Assembly (NCBI RefSeq): GCF_001426085.1
Contig: NZ_LMRR01000001.1
Span: forward strand, 373,539 to 437,538
Source: Rhodococcus sp. Leaf278
GTDB taxonomy: Bacteria; Actinomycetota; Actinomycetes; Mycobacteriales; Mycobacteriaceae
Length of the DNA: 64,000 nucleotides
Direction: 5' to 3'
Both the position numbers and the translations under genes were made by a program. Below, one piece after another: positions 1-9,491 of this stretch (position 1 is the stretch's first letter; each line of letters starts with the position of its first letter). Under the pieces are notes generated by a model. It was not told the DNA's origin, made no database searches, and was given only the letters and a program-made list of their open reading frames with translations.

Positions 1-639
1 GTACGGCTCGGACACGATGTCGGTGGCCTCGGTAGCGGACACGCCGCTGCGATCGGGCGACGGGGTAGCGCGCCTGCGGGTGCGTTCGGGGCGCTCTTCC
101 TGAGCCCGGCGCTGCGCACGGGTGAGCTTGTCGTCGCCGGTCTTCGGGCTGCGTCGAACGGCACTCTCGGCCTTCTGGCTGCGCCGCAGGGTGGGGGCAT
201 GGGTGTTCTGCCGCTTGAGCACGATGCGCAGTGCTCCGAGTCCGACGGCCACGACGGTACCGAGCAGCATCAGCGGAAAGCGATTGACCAGCGGAATCGC
301 GACGTTGAGAATGATGTCCTTGAGGCTGGTACCGGCGTTGTCGGTGAAGTATTGGTACGACAGCGGTACGGCGACGAACAGGATCAGCGGGGCTTGCACC
401 ATCGCGGTGAACAGTCCGCGGTAACGAACGAGCACTACGGCAGCGATGCAGCCGAGGATGTAGAAGAACGCGAACGCGCCTGTCAGTTCGGTGCCGCGGG
501 CGGCATCGATGAGGAACCCGAGGAAAGTGAGTCCTGCGGCAATCGCGACGGCACCCCAGGCGGGCACACCGGGCAGAGTCGCGAGGATGGATCGGTGATC
601 CAGCGGTACCCCGGATCGGGCACGTTGGGAGGTAGACAC
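1..639 (-). CDS. DUF6542-like membrane protein, C-terminus cut by window edge
   Basis: Open from a GTG at 639 to the left edge, 213 codons with no stop, so the C-terminus is missing. The protein has a short polar N-terminus, then about four hydrophobic segments (roughly residues 20-130, including AWGAVAIAAGLTFLGFLI and FPLMLLGTVVAVGLGALRIV). A long Arg/Lys/Glu-rich hydrophilic tail follows. This layout matches the actinobacterial DUF6542 family, whose function is unknown. It lies 20 bp downstream of rmuC on the same strand and is probably co-transcribed with it. The start is inferred from the beginning of the conserved hydrophobic region; no strong Shine-Dalgarno is visible. Confidence 0.75.
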   Translation of the reverse strand, partial: MSTSQRARSGVPLDHRSILATLPGVPAWGAVAIAAGLTFLGFLIDAARGTELTGAFAFFYILGCIAAVVLVRYRGLFTAMVQAPLILFVAVPLSYQYFTDNAGTSLKDIILNVAIPLVNRFPLMLLGTVVAVGLGALRIVLKRQNTHAPTLRRSQKAESAVRRSPKTGDDKLTRAQRRAQEERPERTRRRATPSPDRSGVSATEATDIVSEPY

Positions 640-659
640 CCCTCGAGGTTAGCCGTAGT

Positions 660-1826
660 TCAGCCGACTGCATCGTCGACATGACCGAAGTCGTGGCGGT
701 AGCGGGACGAATCGGACAGTGTGGGGCGGCCGTCCACCCGACCGATCGTCACCGGCTCGGCGTCGAACAGCTCGAGTTCGTGCAGTTTTCTCGCCGTCAC
801 GCTCACCCTGGAGTCGACCGATCCGACGGTGGAGTTGAACGAGTCCACGGCCTTGCCGAGATTGGCCCCGAGCTTGTCCAGGTGCGTCGACACGACTCCG
901 ATGCGGGTGTACAGCTCGCGCCCCAACTGCTGAATGCGCGCCGCGTCCTCGGCCAACGATTCCTGCTTCCAGGTGTAGGCCACCGTGCGCAACAGCGCGA
1001 CCAGGGTGGTGGGGGTGGCCAGGATCACGTTCCTGCCGAAGGCGTACTCGAGCAGTCCGGTGTCGGACGTCAGTGCTGCGTCCAGAAACGGGTCGCCGGG
1101 AACGAACAGCACGACGAATTCCGGCGTCGGCTCGAACGCCTCCCAGTACGCCTTGTCGGCCAACTGATCGATGTGGGTTCGCAGCTGTTTGGCGTGACGA
1201 CGCAGGTTCTTCTCGCGAGCGCCCGGGTCCTCGTCCTGAGCGGCATCGAGATAGGCCGCAAACGGCACTTTGGCGTCGACGACGATCTGACGACCGCCGG
1301 CGAGCCGGACGACCATGTCCGGTCTGATGCCGTCCTTGCTGACCTGGGTGTCGAAATCGCAGTGCTTGAGCATGCCGGCGAGTTCGACGACCCGCTCGAG
1401 CTGAATCTCGCCCCACCGTCCTCTGATCTGCGGTGCGCGCAGCGCCGTCACCAGCTGACCGGTTTGGGTGGACAGATGCATCGACGCTCGGTGCATGCCG
1501 GTGACCTGCTCGGACAACCCTGCGTACGCCCGGATCCGGTTGTGCTCGACTTGCCGGACGTGCTCGGACAATGCATCGACGGCGTCATGCAACGGCTCGA
1601 CCAGGTGCGAGACCTGTTGCCCGATCACGGTGGAGTTGCGTCGAGCGGAATCCTCGTTGACCGCACTGAGCGACTGCCGAAGCATGCCTTCGTGCTCGCG
1701 CAGAGCAGCCAGTTGCGCCTCCGCCCGGACAGCTCTGTCTCCCATCCGCGAGGCGTGCAGCAACCAGCCCACTACCGCTCCGATGCCGAGGGCGACGAGC
1801 AGGCCGAGCGCCGTGAGAATGTTCAT
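660..1826 (-). CDS. rmuC: DNA recombination protein RmuC
   Basis: 388 aa. Begins with one membrane anchor (MNILTALGLLVALGIGAVVG), then a coiled-coil stretch of about residues 30-120, then the RmuC nuclease-like core. The core shows RGRWGEIQLERVVELAGM and the motif VVDAKVPFAAYL, followed by FVPGDPFLDAAL and the conserved ILATPTTLVALLRTVAY. RmuC limits recombination at inverted repeats and is predicted to be a PD-(D/E)XK-type endonuclease; the acidic and Lys residues in VVDAKVPF fit the catalytic strand. The ATG at 1826 is preferred over an in-frame start 59 codons upstream because it begins at the membrane anchor. It is divergent from sbcD across 136 bp, so two DNA-structure processing systems share a promoter region. 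Confidence 0.93.
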   Translation of the reverse strand: MNILTALGLLVALGIGAVVGWLLHASRMGDRAVRAEAQLAALREHEGMLRQSLSAVNEDSARRNSTVIGQQVSHLVEPLHDAVDALSEHVRQVEHNRIRAYAGLSEQVTGMHRASMHLSTQTGQLVTALRAPQIRGRWGEIQLERVVELAGMLKHCDFDTQVSKDGIRPDMVVRLAGGRQIVVDAKVPFAAYLDAAQDEDPGAREKNLRRHAKQLRTHIDQLADKAYWEAFEPTPEFVVLFVPGDPFLDAALTSDTGLLEYAFGRNVILATPTTLVALLRTVAYTWKQESLAEDAARIQQLGRELYTRIGVVSTHLDKLGANLGKAVDSFNSTVGSVDSRVSVTARKLHELELFDAEPVTIGRVDGRPTLSDSSRYRHDFGHVDDAVG

Positions 1827-1962
1827 GGAGCCGATGATGCAGTACGGCACCGACAAGTTCGGTCGGGCAACACTGTGGGTCAACTCTGTGGGTCGATGCT
1901 CACGTCCGACAGGCCGACAAGCCTCGAATAGTTTGTCGGTGGCACCCGATAGCGTCGTTCCC

Positions 1963-3147
1963 ATGAGAATCCTGCACACCTCGGACTGGCACATAGGTCG
2001 CACCTTTCACGGTGTCGACTTGTTGGCGGATCAGGCTGCAGTGCTGGAGTCCATCGCGGAACTGGTTGCGACACAAGCGATCGATGTGGTGGTGGTACCG
2101 GGCGACATCTACGATCGTGCGGTGCCGAGCGCGGACGCCGTACTCGTCTGCAATCGCGGGCTGGAGGCAATTCGAGCAGCGGGTGCAGTCATCGTCGCGA
2201 CGTCGGGAAACCACGACTCTCCGGCTCGGCTGGGCGCCGGTGCTGCGTTCGCTTCGGCGGGAGGCCTGCACCTGATGACTCGGGTGGGCGATGTTGCGAC
2301 ACCGGTCGTCATCGACGACGAGCACGGCGGCGTTGCGTTCTACGGCATTCCGTACCTCGAGCCGGAGACCACCCGACTGGAACTCGATGTTCCCGCAGCG
2401 CGTACCCACGCCGAGGTCCTCGGAGCCGCGATGGATCGCGTTCGTGGCGATCTGGAGTCGAGAGGCGCTGCAGGACAGCATGTTCGGTCGGTGGTGCTTG
2501 CTCATGCGTTCATCGTCGGTGGTGAAGCGACCGGTTCGGAGCGGTCCATTTCTTCCGGCGGCATCGAAACCGCACCGGCGTCGGCGTTCGACGGTGTCGA
2601 CTACGTGGCGCTCGGTCATCTCCATTCTCCGCAGGTTCTCACCGAGCGAGTGCGGTACTCGGGGTCTCCGCTGCCGTATTCGTTCGGCGAGCGATCGCAC
2701 CGCAAGGCCGTGTGGATTCTCGAACTCGATGCGAACGGGCTCGGCACTGTCGAGCGGGTCGACCTGCCGGTGGTGCGCGGGCTCGCCCGTATCGAAGGCA
2801 CGGTCGAGGAATTGCTGTCGGATGCAACCTATTCCGACGTCGAGGATCACTACGTCTCTGCCGTGCTCACCGACGATGTCCGCCCGGTCGACGCAATGCG
2901 ATTGCTGCAGCAGCGGTTTCGGCACGCGATACATCTCGAGTGGCGTCGCCCCGAGGGGTCGGGAGAGCTTCGCTACCGTGACAGGGTGCGCGGTCGCAGT
3001 GATCTTGCCATCGCCACCTCGTTCCTGACGGACATGCGTAGCGAGCCCACCGCAGCGGAGTCCGCATTGATGGCCCGGGCGCTGGCGTCGGTGCATCGCG
3101 AGGACGAAGCCACCGACGGTGCTGCTGCAGACCGCGGTGCTGCGTGA
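1963..3147 (+). CDS. sbcD: Exonuclease subunit SbcD (Mre11-like)
   Basis: 394 aa, near the usual SbcD length. The calcineurin-like metallophosphoesterase motifs are in order: TSDWHIGRTFHG (DxH) at the N-terminus, VVPGDIYDRAVPSADAV (GD), TSGNHDSPARLG (GNHD), VLAHAFIVGG and ALGHLHSPQ (GHxH). With SbcC it forms a nuclease that cleaves DNA hairpins and processes double-strand ends. The ATG at 1963 starts directly on MRILHTSDWHIG. The stop overlaps the sbcC start in a GTGA arrangement (3144-3147), indicating translational coupling. It is divergent from rmuC. Confidence 0.96.
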   Translation: MRILHTSDWHIGRTFHGVDLLADQAAVLESIAELVATQAIDVVVVPGDIYDRAVPSADAVLVCNRGLEAIRAAGAVIVATSGNHDSPARLGAGAAFASAGGLHLMTRVGDVATPVVIDDEHGGVAFYGIPYLEPETTRLELDVPAARTHAEVLGAAMDRVRGDLESRGAAGQHVRSVVLAHAFIVGGEATGSERSISSGGIETAPASAFDGVDYVALGHLHSPQVLTERVRYSGSPLPYSFGERSHRKAVWILELDANGLGTVERVDLPVVRGLARIEGTVEELLSDATYSDVEDHYVSAVLTDDVRPVDAMRLLQQRFRHAIHLEWRRPEGSGELRYRDRVRGRSDLAIATSFLTDMRSEPTAAESALMARALASVHREDEATDGAAADRGAA

Positions 3148-6100
3148 GACTGCATTCGCTCGAGATCACCGCTTTCGGACCTTTCGCGGGTACCGAGACG
3201 GTCGATTTCGACGCTCTCGGAGCCGACGGGCTCTTCTTGTTGCACGGGCACACGGGGGCCGGCAAGACGACGGTGCTCGACGCCGTGGCGTTCGCGCTGT
3301 ACGGAACCGTTCCCGGAGCACGTCGTGAGGGCAAGCGACTGCTGTCCGACCACGCGGCCGTGGGAGCGGTCCCGAAGGTGACCCTCGAGGCGACCCTCGG
3401 TGGACGACGCATCCGAATCGTGCGTAGTCCGGAGTTCCTCCGTCCCAAGCTCAGAAGTACCGGAACAACCAAGCAACACGCCAAAGCCAGTCTCACCTGG
3501 CTCGACGGTCGCGGGCAGAACCTCACACGGCTCAGCGAGATCGGCGATGCAGTCAATGCGTTGCTCGGAATGAGCGCCGACCAGTTCTTCCAGGTGGTGC
3601 TGTTGCCGCAGGGGGAGTTCGCTCGATTCCTGCGAGCCGACAGTGACGAGCGCGGAAGCCTGCTCGAAAGGCTCTTCGACACAGGCCGATTCGGTGATGT
3701 CGAAGAGTGGTTCGCGCAGCGCCGCCGAGAGTTGGCCGCCGGTCTCGCCGATGCCCACCACCACATCGACATCATGCTGGGGCGGGTATCGCAGGCATCG
3801 GGAGTTCCCGAGCCCGTCACCGATGACCGCGAACAACAGGACCCGCTCGACTGGGCTGCCGACGTCCTGGCAGACGCCCGCCAGAATCGAACACTGGCTC
3901 AGGGGCGCGCGGTGCTGGTCGACGCGGCGGCTCGGCGTGCGTCCGAGGCGCTGGCTCGGGCCACGACGGTTCTGGATCTGCAGCGCAGACGCGCTCGCGC
4001 CGAGGAGCAACTCGCACAGCACCACGACGGCGAGTCGGCGCGGGCAGCGCGCAGAATCGAGCTGGCCGACTCCGTGGCCGCAGGACCGATCGCCGAAGCA
4101 GCTGCAGACCTGTCCCTGGCTCGCGCGGCGGGCGAGGCGGCTACCGCCGCGCTGGCAGCAGCGGAGCGCGAGCTGCCGACATCGCTGGAGGGCAAGCGGT
4201 TTCACGACGCACTGCATTGGCCACCCGCGCCGGGCGATCCTGCGGACGAGCGCACCGTCGTCGCGCAGTTCGTGCGCGACTGGACCACCGACGTTGCAAG
4301 AATGCAGTCGTTGCTCGGCGTCGTTCGCGAAGCAGACAAGCTCGACGGTGCCCTGGTCGATTATCGAGCGCAACAACGCAGCGCTGTAGCGCAGATCGAG
4401 AAAACCGAGCAGCGACAGGCCTCGATGCCAGAGAAGATCGTGGCCGCCGAAACCCGGGCGGCGCGAGCCGAGGCCGCCGCGGCACAGTTGGCGAGCCTCG
4501 AGGAGCGTTGCGAGCGTGCCCGCGCGGCAGCTGAATCCGCAATCGAATTGGTGCGTAAGCGTGCCGCGCTCGTCGAGTGCGAACGTTCCCGCGACACCGC
4601 CGCTGCCGCACACAACACCGCATGGGAGCACCTGCTCGATCTTCGTGAGCGCCGCATCGAGGGGATGGCAGCGGAGCTGGCGGCCCGCTTGAAAGACGGC
4701 GAGCCGTGCCAGGTGTGTGGATCGGCAGCGCATCCGCACCCCGCAGCGGCCTCGACGTCGACGGTCACCAAAGCACAGGAAGACAAGGCAGCCGCCGCCG
4801 AACGTAAGGCGGCCGCCGCCCTCGATCAGGCGGTCGGGGCTGTCGCCGAGGCCAGACTCGCAGTGGACCTGCTGCACGATCGCACCGGGGGAGCCACTCT
4901 CGCTGAGCTGACTCAGGCCCTCGATACCGCAACGAGTTCGGTGCAGGATGCCCGTGCGATCGCCGCGGATGCCGACCCGGCGACAGCGGAACTGAGCCGA
5001 CTGCGCCGCGAGAAGGACGAACTGGCGGTCACGCTCAACAACCTCGTCGCTTCACGCGTAGCCGTGGACGAGCGAATATCGGCCACCGAGGAATCGTTGG
5101 CGCAGATGCGTGCGTCGGTGTCGCAGGAAGTGGGCGAGGGCGAGTCGCTGATCGATCGAATTGCCGAGCGCGAGGCCTTGATCGACGGTGCACGGCGAAT
5201 TCAGGAGGCGCGGATCGTCTGGCTCGATGCCACCGCGCAGTCCGATGCGTTGCGCGCAGAGCTCGACCGACGAGTTGCCGCATCGAGTTTCGAATCCGTC
5301 GAGGCTGCGGCAGCGTCCGCTCTCACCGCCGATCGCGTCGAGCACATCGAGGCCGAACTCCGCGCCGCCGACGAGCGTCGAGCGCATGCCGAACACGTAC
5401 TACGCGAGCCCGCCATCGTTGCGGTCGCCGGGCACGCACCGGTGGACCTGGATCCGTTGCGACAGGCCTGTACCGAACTCGACAGTCAGGTCAGGTCCAC
5501 TGCCGCCGCAGTAGCGGAATCCCGAAGGCGCGCAGACGATCTGGAACGACTGATTGCGGAACTGTCGACTGCGGCCGAGGCCATCGCGCCGCAACGCGCG
5601 GAATTCGACGAGCTCGCCAATCTGGCGGACGTGGTGGCCGGGCGGGGGCAGAACGCACGAAAGATGTCGCTACGGTCCTACGTTCTCGCATCCCGGCTCG
5701 AGGACGTCGCCGAGTCGGCCTCCGCGCGCCTGCGTCGGATGTCCTCGGGTCGATACGAATTCGTCCATTCGGACGAGGCAGGTGCCAGGGGCAAACGCGG
5801 TGGCCTCGGCCTCGATATCCGCGACGATTACACCGGCGTCGTCCGCTCGGCGAAGACACTCTCCGGTGGCGAAGCGTTCCTTGCCTCGCTGGCACTGGCG
5901 TTGGGCCTCGCTGACGTCGTGGCCGCCGAATCCGGTGGCGTCGTACTCGACACCATGTTCATCGACGAGGGGTTCGGTACCCTCGATGCCGACACGCTCG
6001 AGCAGGTGATGGCCGTCCTCGACGAACTACGCGCAGGCGGCCGCGTCGTCGGCGTCGTCAGCCACGTCGACGAGATGCGCCAGCGCATTCCCAGCCGTCT

Positions 6101-6152
6101 CTACGTCAAACGCGAGCGCACCGGGTCGACGCTTCAGGTCGTCGCGTCCTGA
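3144..6152 (+). CDS. sbcC: Exonuclease subunit SbcC (Rad50-like SMC ATPase)
   Basis: 1002 aa, GTG start overlapping the sbcD stop. The N-terminal ATPase half has Walker A HTGAGKTTVLDA (about residues 34-45). Long Ala/Glu/Arg-rich coiled coils flank a zinc hook CQVC (Cys522 and Cys525). The C-terminal half has the ABC signature LSGGEAFLASLALALGL and Walker B/D-loop FIDEGFGTLDADTL. This is the partner ATPase of SbcD: it tethers DNA ends through the hook and powers nuclease access. The gene is intact. Its last 19 bases overlap the end of the convergent permease gene, within a perfect hairpin. Confidence 0.96.
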   Translation: MRLHSLEITAFGPFAGTETVDFDALGADGLFLLHGHTGAGKTTVLDAVAFALYGTVPGARREGKRLLSDHAAVGAVPKVTLEATLGGRRIRIVRSPEFLRPKLRSTGTTKQHAKASLTWLDGRGQNLTRLSEIGDAVNALLGMSADQFFQVVLLPQGEFARFLRADSDERGSLLERLFDTGRFGDVEEWFAQRRRELAAGLADAHHHIDIMLGRVSQASGVPEPVTDDREQQDPLDWAADVLADARQNRTLAQGRAVLVDAAARRASEALARATTVLDLQRRRARAEEQLAQHHDGESARAARRIELADSVAAGPIAEAAADLSLARAAGEAATAALAAAERELPTSLEGKRFHDALHWPPAPGDPADERTVVAQFVRDWTTDVARMQSLLGVVREADKLDGALVDYRAQQRSAVAQIEKTEQRQASMPEKIVAAETRAARAEAAAAQLASLEERCERARAAAESAIELVRKRAALVECERSRDTAAAAHNTAWEHLLDLRERRIEGMAAELAARLKDGEPCQVCGSAAHPHPAAASTSTVTKAQEDKAAAAERKAAAALDQAVGAVAEARLAVDLLHDRTGGATLAELTQALDTATSSVQDARAIAADADPATAELSRLRREKDELAVTLNNLVASRVAVDERISATEESLAQMRASVSQEVGEGESLIDRIAEREALIDGARRIQEARIVWLDATAQSDALRAELDRRVAASSFESVEAAAASALTADRVEHIEAELRAADERRAHAEHVLREPAIVAVAGHAPVDLDPLRQACTELDSQVRSTAAAVAESRRRADDLERLIAELSTAAEAIAPQRAEFDELANLADVVAGRGQNARKMSLRSYVLASRLEDVAESASARLRRMSSGRYEFVHSDEAGARGKRGGLGLDIRDDYTGVVRSAKTLSGGEAFLASLALALGLADVVAAESGGVVLDTMFIDEGFGTLDADTLEQVMAVLDELRAGGRVVGVVSHVDEMRQRIPSRLYVKRERTGSTLQVVAS

Positions 6153-6160
6153 CCTGAAGC
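6131..6160. terminator. Hairpin covering both convergent stop codons of sbcC and the AI-2E permease
   Basis: GCTTCAGGTC (6131-6140) and GACCTGAAGC (6151-6160) are perfect 10-bp inverted arms around a 10-base loop. The stop of sbcC (6150-6152) and that of the minus-strand permease (6134-6136) both fall inside. There is no U-run on either side, so intrinsic termination is possible but not certain. The hairpin could also protect convergent transcripts. Confidence 0.5.
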
Positions 6161-7375
6161 AGGCTTGTCCGGCTTCGACTCGCCCTCGTCGTCCAGACCG
6201 GCCTGTTCCTCGGTCAGTCCCTCGGGCGGCGGGATTTCGTCCTCGAGTTCGTCCTGGTCCGGTTCGTTCGAGCGCGCGTCGATCTGTTCGGACAGGTACC
6301 GGATCAGCACTGCGGCAACAGCAGCGGCCGGGACCGCGAGAAACGCACCGATGATTCCGAACAACGAGCTGCCGCCCGCCACCGCCAGGAGCACGATCGC
6401 CGGATGCAGGTTCATGCTTCGACTCTGCAGAATCGGCTGCAGCACATTGCCTTCCAACTGCTGGACCGCGACGATGATGGCGAGCACGATCAGCGCCGTC
6501 GTCAGTCCGTTCGCCACCAGGGCCACGAGAACTGCGAGTGCACCCGCGACGAACGCGCCGACGATCGGGATGAACCCACCGAGGAACGTCAGCGTTGCGA
6601 GTACCAGCGCCAGCGGAACGCCGAGAATGACGAGTCCGAGGCCGATGAAGAAGGCGTCGATCAAACTGACGATGGCCTGCGTTCGGATGAAGCCGCCGAG
6701 CGTCGCCCACATCCGCGAGAGCACCTCGCCCAGATGGCGTCCGGCGCGGCCACCGGAGAATCCGTGCAACCACGGCAGGAACTTCGGTCCGTCCTTGACG
6801 AAGAAGAACGACAGCACCAGCACCAACGCCAGGGTGACCAGCAGCGAGCCGGCCGCCGATACGCCACTGAACACGCCGGTCGCGATGACGTCTCCGCTGT
6901 CCTGCAGCCGCGAGATGATGGCCGACACGGCCGTGTCGATCTGGTCGTCACCGATGTTCAGCGGCGGCCCCTTCAGCCAGTCCTGAACCTGCGCAATGCC
7001 GCCCGATGCCTGGTCCACCAGCTCGGGGGCCTGTTCGGCCACCGACGGAATGATCAGGGTGATGACGCCGCCGATGACGACGAAGAACACCACGAGCGAG
7101 ACCGACGCGGCCAGCGCGGGCGGAAATCCGAGCCGCATCATCAACTTTGCCGGCGGCCACAAGACCGTCGCGACGATGACCGCCAGCAGGACCGGCAACA
7201 GGATCACCCACAGATGACCGATCAGCCAGCCGAACACCCATGCCCCGGCCGCGATCGAGACGAGGATGAGCGACCATTTGGCGAGCCACAGGCCGCCGAC
7301 CCCGATGAGGTCACCGCGGTCCTTGCCGGACGTGGCGGAGGCCGTGGATTTTCCTGGCACTGCCGATTCGGTCAC
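6134..7375 (-). CDS. AI-2E family transporter (UPF0118/PerM-like permease)
   Basis: 413 aa, polytopic. About eight hydrophobic segments are visible, beginning LAKWSLILVSIAAGAWVFGW. The family features are a long amphipathic middle loop (residues about 110-190) and the late segments GGFIPIVGAFVAGALAVLVAL and EGNVLQPILQSRSMNLHP, the latter a well-conserved family block. The C-terminus is acidic and hydrophilic. The founding member was linked to autoinducer-2 export, but most relatives have no proven substrate, so the function is open. A GTG at 7375 is chosen because GAGGAAA lies about 5 bases upstream; an ATG at 7420 is also in frame. It is convergent with sbcC with a 19-bp overlap. Confidence 0.9.
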   Translation of the reverse strand: MTESAVPGKSTASATSGKDRGDLIGVGGLWLAKWSLILVSIAAGAWVFGWLIGHLWVILLPVLLAVIVATVLWPPAKLMMRLGFPPALAASVSLVVFFVVIGGVITLIIPSVAEQAPELVDQASGGIAQVQDWLKGPPLNIGDDQIDTAVSAIISRLQDSGDVIATGVFSGVSAAGSLLVTLALVLVLSFFFVKDGPKFLPWLHGFSGGRAGRHLGEVLSRMWATLGGFIRTQAIVSLIDAFFIGLGLVILGVPLALVLATLTFLGGFIPIVGAFVAGALAVLVALVANGLTTALIVLAIIVAVQQLEGNVLQPILQSRSMNLHPAIVLLAVAGGSSLFGIIGAFLAVPAAAVAAVLIRYLSEQIDARSNEPDQDELEDEIPPPEGLTEEQAGLDDEGESKPDKPASGQDATT

Positions 7376-7472
7376 GGGGGTTTCCTCACAGTCGGCGGAT
7401 GGCGGATCGTGAAGAACCATATCGCCCGGGACCGTTCGGCCGTGGGTCACCGCCCACCCGACGCGGCAGCGT

Positions 7473-7970
7473 TCAGGCCGCCTCGTGCGCCAACAGCCAT
7501 TTCTTCGCGGGCAGCCCCCACCGGAATCCGCCGAGCGCGCCGCCGATGCGGACCACCCGGTGGCACGGCACGAACAGCGCGGCGGCATTGCGCGCACAGG
7601 CGGACGCCGCACCGCGGATGGCAGCGGGTCGGCCGGACAGCTCCGCGAATTCGGAGTAGGTCACCGGAGTTCCGGGCTCGACGGTGCGCAATACATCCCA
7701 GGCGTGCATCAAGAATTCGCCGGACCGTTGGGCGACGGGCACCTCGTCGATACGCGTCAGCTCGCCGCGGTGGTAGGCGTCGACGGCTGCGGTGACCGTA
7801 CCGAGGTCGGCGGCACTGCGAACGGCGTCGGGCCGCATCGTCGGGTGAATCAGGATTCGCAGCTCCTCGACATCATCGGTCCATCCCGACGCGAGCACGC
7901 GCTGATCGTCGTCGACGATGGTGGTGAACGGGCCGATCGGGGTGTCCTGGGTGGCGGACATAGCGGTCAT
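7473..7970 (-). CDS. ogt: Methylated-DNA--[protein]-cysteine S-methyltransferase
   Basis: 165 aa. The active-site motif FVPCHRVV has nucleophile Cys136 followed by the family GG(x)LGGFRWGLPAKKWLL. The upstream DNA-binding helix is TYSEFAELSGRPAAIRGAASAC. The protein repairs O6-alkylguanine by irreversible transfer of the alkyl group to its own cysteine. The ATG at 7970 overlaps the stop of the upstream ada/alkA gene (ATGA, 7967-7970), so the two are translationally coupled. The same adjacent order is known for M. tuberculosis alkA-ogt (Rv1317c-Rv1316c). Confidence 0.95.
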   Translation of the reverse strand: MTAMSATQDTPIGPFTTIVDDDQRVLASGWTDDVEELRILIHPTMRPDAVRSAADLGTVTAAVDAYHRGELTRIDEVPVAQRSGEFLMHAWDVLRTVEPGTPVTYSEFAELSGRPAAIRGAASACARNAAALFVPCHRVVRIGGALGGFRWGLPAKKWLLAHEAA

Positions 7971-9433
7971 GACTGTCTTCTTTCCAGTGCGGTGATCCAC
8001 AGGTGCATCGAGACGTAGGAACGCCACGGAGCCCAGCGGGCGGAGTCCTTCAACGAGATGTCCAGCGCAGCCGCACCTTGGCGAACGACCAGGTCGGTGT
8101 CGAGGAGAACGTCGGGGTCACCGAGCAGCCGCATCACGACGTAACGAGCCGTCCACGGCCCGATTCCTTTGAGCGCGAGCAATTCTCGCTCCAGCTCGGG
8201 ACCCTCTCGCGCGGGATGCAATTCGACGGTTCCCGACGCGATGGCGTCGGCGACGCGGATGACGGTCTGGACGCGGGCTGCAGGGCCGGTGAGGACCTCG
8301 TGTCCGCGTTCGGCGATGACGGCGGGCTCGGGAAACAACCTGGTGACGGTTCCGTCGCCCAGGTCCAGCGGTGTGCCGAGGGCGTCGACGAGCCGGGCGG
8401 TGTGGGTGGCCGCAGCCTTCAACGAGATCTGCTGCCCGATCACGGTGCGCAGCAGCATCTCTGCGCCGTCGACCACACCGAGGGCCCGAATTCCCGGGTG
8501 AGCCTCGACGCTCGGCGTCAACTGTGGGTCGGTGCGTAGGGCCTCGTCGACGGCGAGTGGATCGGCGTCGAGATCCAGCAGCTGGCGGATTCGGGCGACG
8601 GCGGGAGCGAGGTCGCGCATGTCCTGCAATGTCACTGCGGCACTGACGAATCCGTCCAGGACCCGCAGAGCTACCAACCCGCCGGCGTGCGGCAGGCGCA
8701 GTGATCGGACGTATTCTCCGTCTTCGGAGAACGACTCGATGCCCTCGACCACGTGACCTCGAAGGAACCACTCGATCCAGCCCCGGTCCAGCGGCTGACG
8801 ATAGGGCAGACGCAAGGTGACCGTGCCACCCGCGGTCGCCACCGCGGTGCGGTGTGCTTCGCGGCGCAGCGTGGACGGATCGACCGCGAACACTTCCTTG
8901 ACGGTGTCGTTGAACTGCCGGACGCTGGAAAAGCCTGCTGCGAAGGCGATGTCGGCCATCGCCATGTCGGTGGTCTGAATCAGAGTTCGGGCGGTGTGAG
9001 CGCGGTGCGCGCGGGCCAGTGCCAGCGGGCCTGCCCCGACCTCGGCCGTCAATACCCGCGTCAGTTGCCTGCTCGAGTAGCCGAGGGTGCTGGCGAGGCC
9101 GTCGACGCCGCCGCGCTCGACGGCTCCGTCCGAGATGAGCCGCATTGCACGGGAGCTGAGGTCGAAGTGGATGTTCCAGCGTGGGGAACCGGGGGTGGCG
9201 TCGGGCTGGCAGCGGCGGCACGCGCGGTAGCCGGATTGTTGAGCTGCAGCGGCCGTGGCCAGGAACGAGACGTTGTCGGGCTTGGGTGTCCGAGCCGGAC
9301 AGGACGGGCGGCAGTAGATGCCGGTGGTACGAACGGCGGTGAAGAACTGGCCGTCGAACCGTGCGTCACGCGAGGAGACCGCGCGATAACACCGCTCGAA
9401 GTCCAGTTCTTGCACCTGCCGTTCGTTGCTCAT
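7967..9433 (-). CDS. alkA: Ada-type regulator fused to AlkA DNA-3-methyladenine glycosylase
   Basis: 488 aa, three modules. Residues about 10-85 are the Ada zinc domain with Cys41, Cys45, Cys72 and Cys75 (YCRPSC and ACRRC); one cysteine takes methyl groups from phosphotriesters. Residues about 90-185 are an AraC-type HTH pair (STLGYSSRQLTRVL and IAFAAGFSSVRQFND). Residues about 200-480 are the AlkA fold with the HhH LKGIGPWTARYV and the catalytic Asp region LLDTDLVV. It should sense alkylation damage, activate transcription and excise N-alkylated bases. The O6-methyltransferase activity is supplied by the coupled ogt gene downstream. Confidence 0.94.
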   Translation of the reverse strand: MSNERQVQELDFERCYRAVSSRDARFDGQFFTAVRTTGIYCRPSCPARTPKPDNVSFLATAAAAQQSGYRACRRCQPDATPGSPRWNIHFDLSSRAMRLISDGAVERGGVDGLASTLGYSSRQLTRVLTAEVGAGPLALARAHRAHTARTLIQTTDMAMADIAFAAGFSSVRQFNDTVKEVFAVDPSTLRREAHRTAVATAGGTVTLRLPYRQPLDRGWIEWFLRGHVVEGIESFSEDGEYVRSLRLPHAGGLVALRVLDGFVSAAVTLQDMRDLAPAVARIRQLLDLDADPLAVDEALRTDPQLTPSVEAHPGIRALGVVDGAEMLLRTVIGQQISLKAAATHTARLVDALGTPLDLGDGTVTRLFPEPAVIAERGHEVLTGPAARVQTVIRVADAIASGTVELHPAREGPELERELLALKGIGPWTARYVVMRLLGDPDVLLDTDLVVRQGAAALDISLKDSARWAPWRSYVSMHLWITALERRQS

Positions 9434-9491
9434 GTACCTACTGTGTCAGCGCAACCCCGTCAGTGCTAGCGGGAATCGGACATCGCCGCGA

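Noticed and set aside
199..684. 161-codon plus-strand frame at the left edge
   Set aside because: It is the antisense of the DUF6542-like gene; the minus strand gives a membrane protein with sensible hydrophobic segments and a basic tail, while the plus frame gives Glu/Arg/Gly-rich low-complexity sequence.
1468..3147. Longer 559-codon reading of sbcD
   Set aside because: The first 165 residues are the antisense of rmuC; the ATG at 1963 begins exactly at the phosphoesterase fold.
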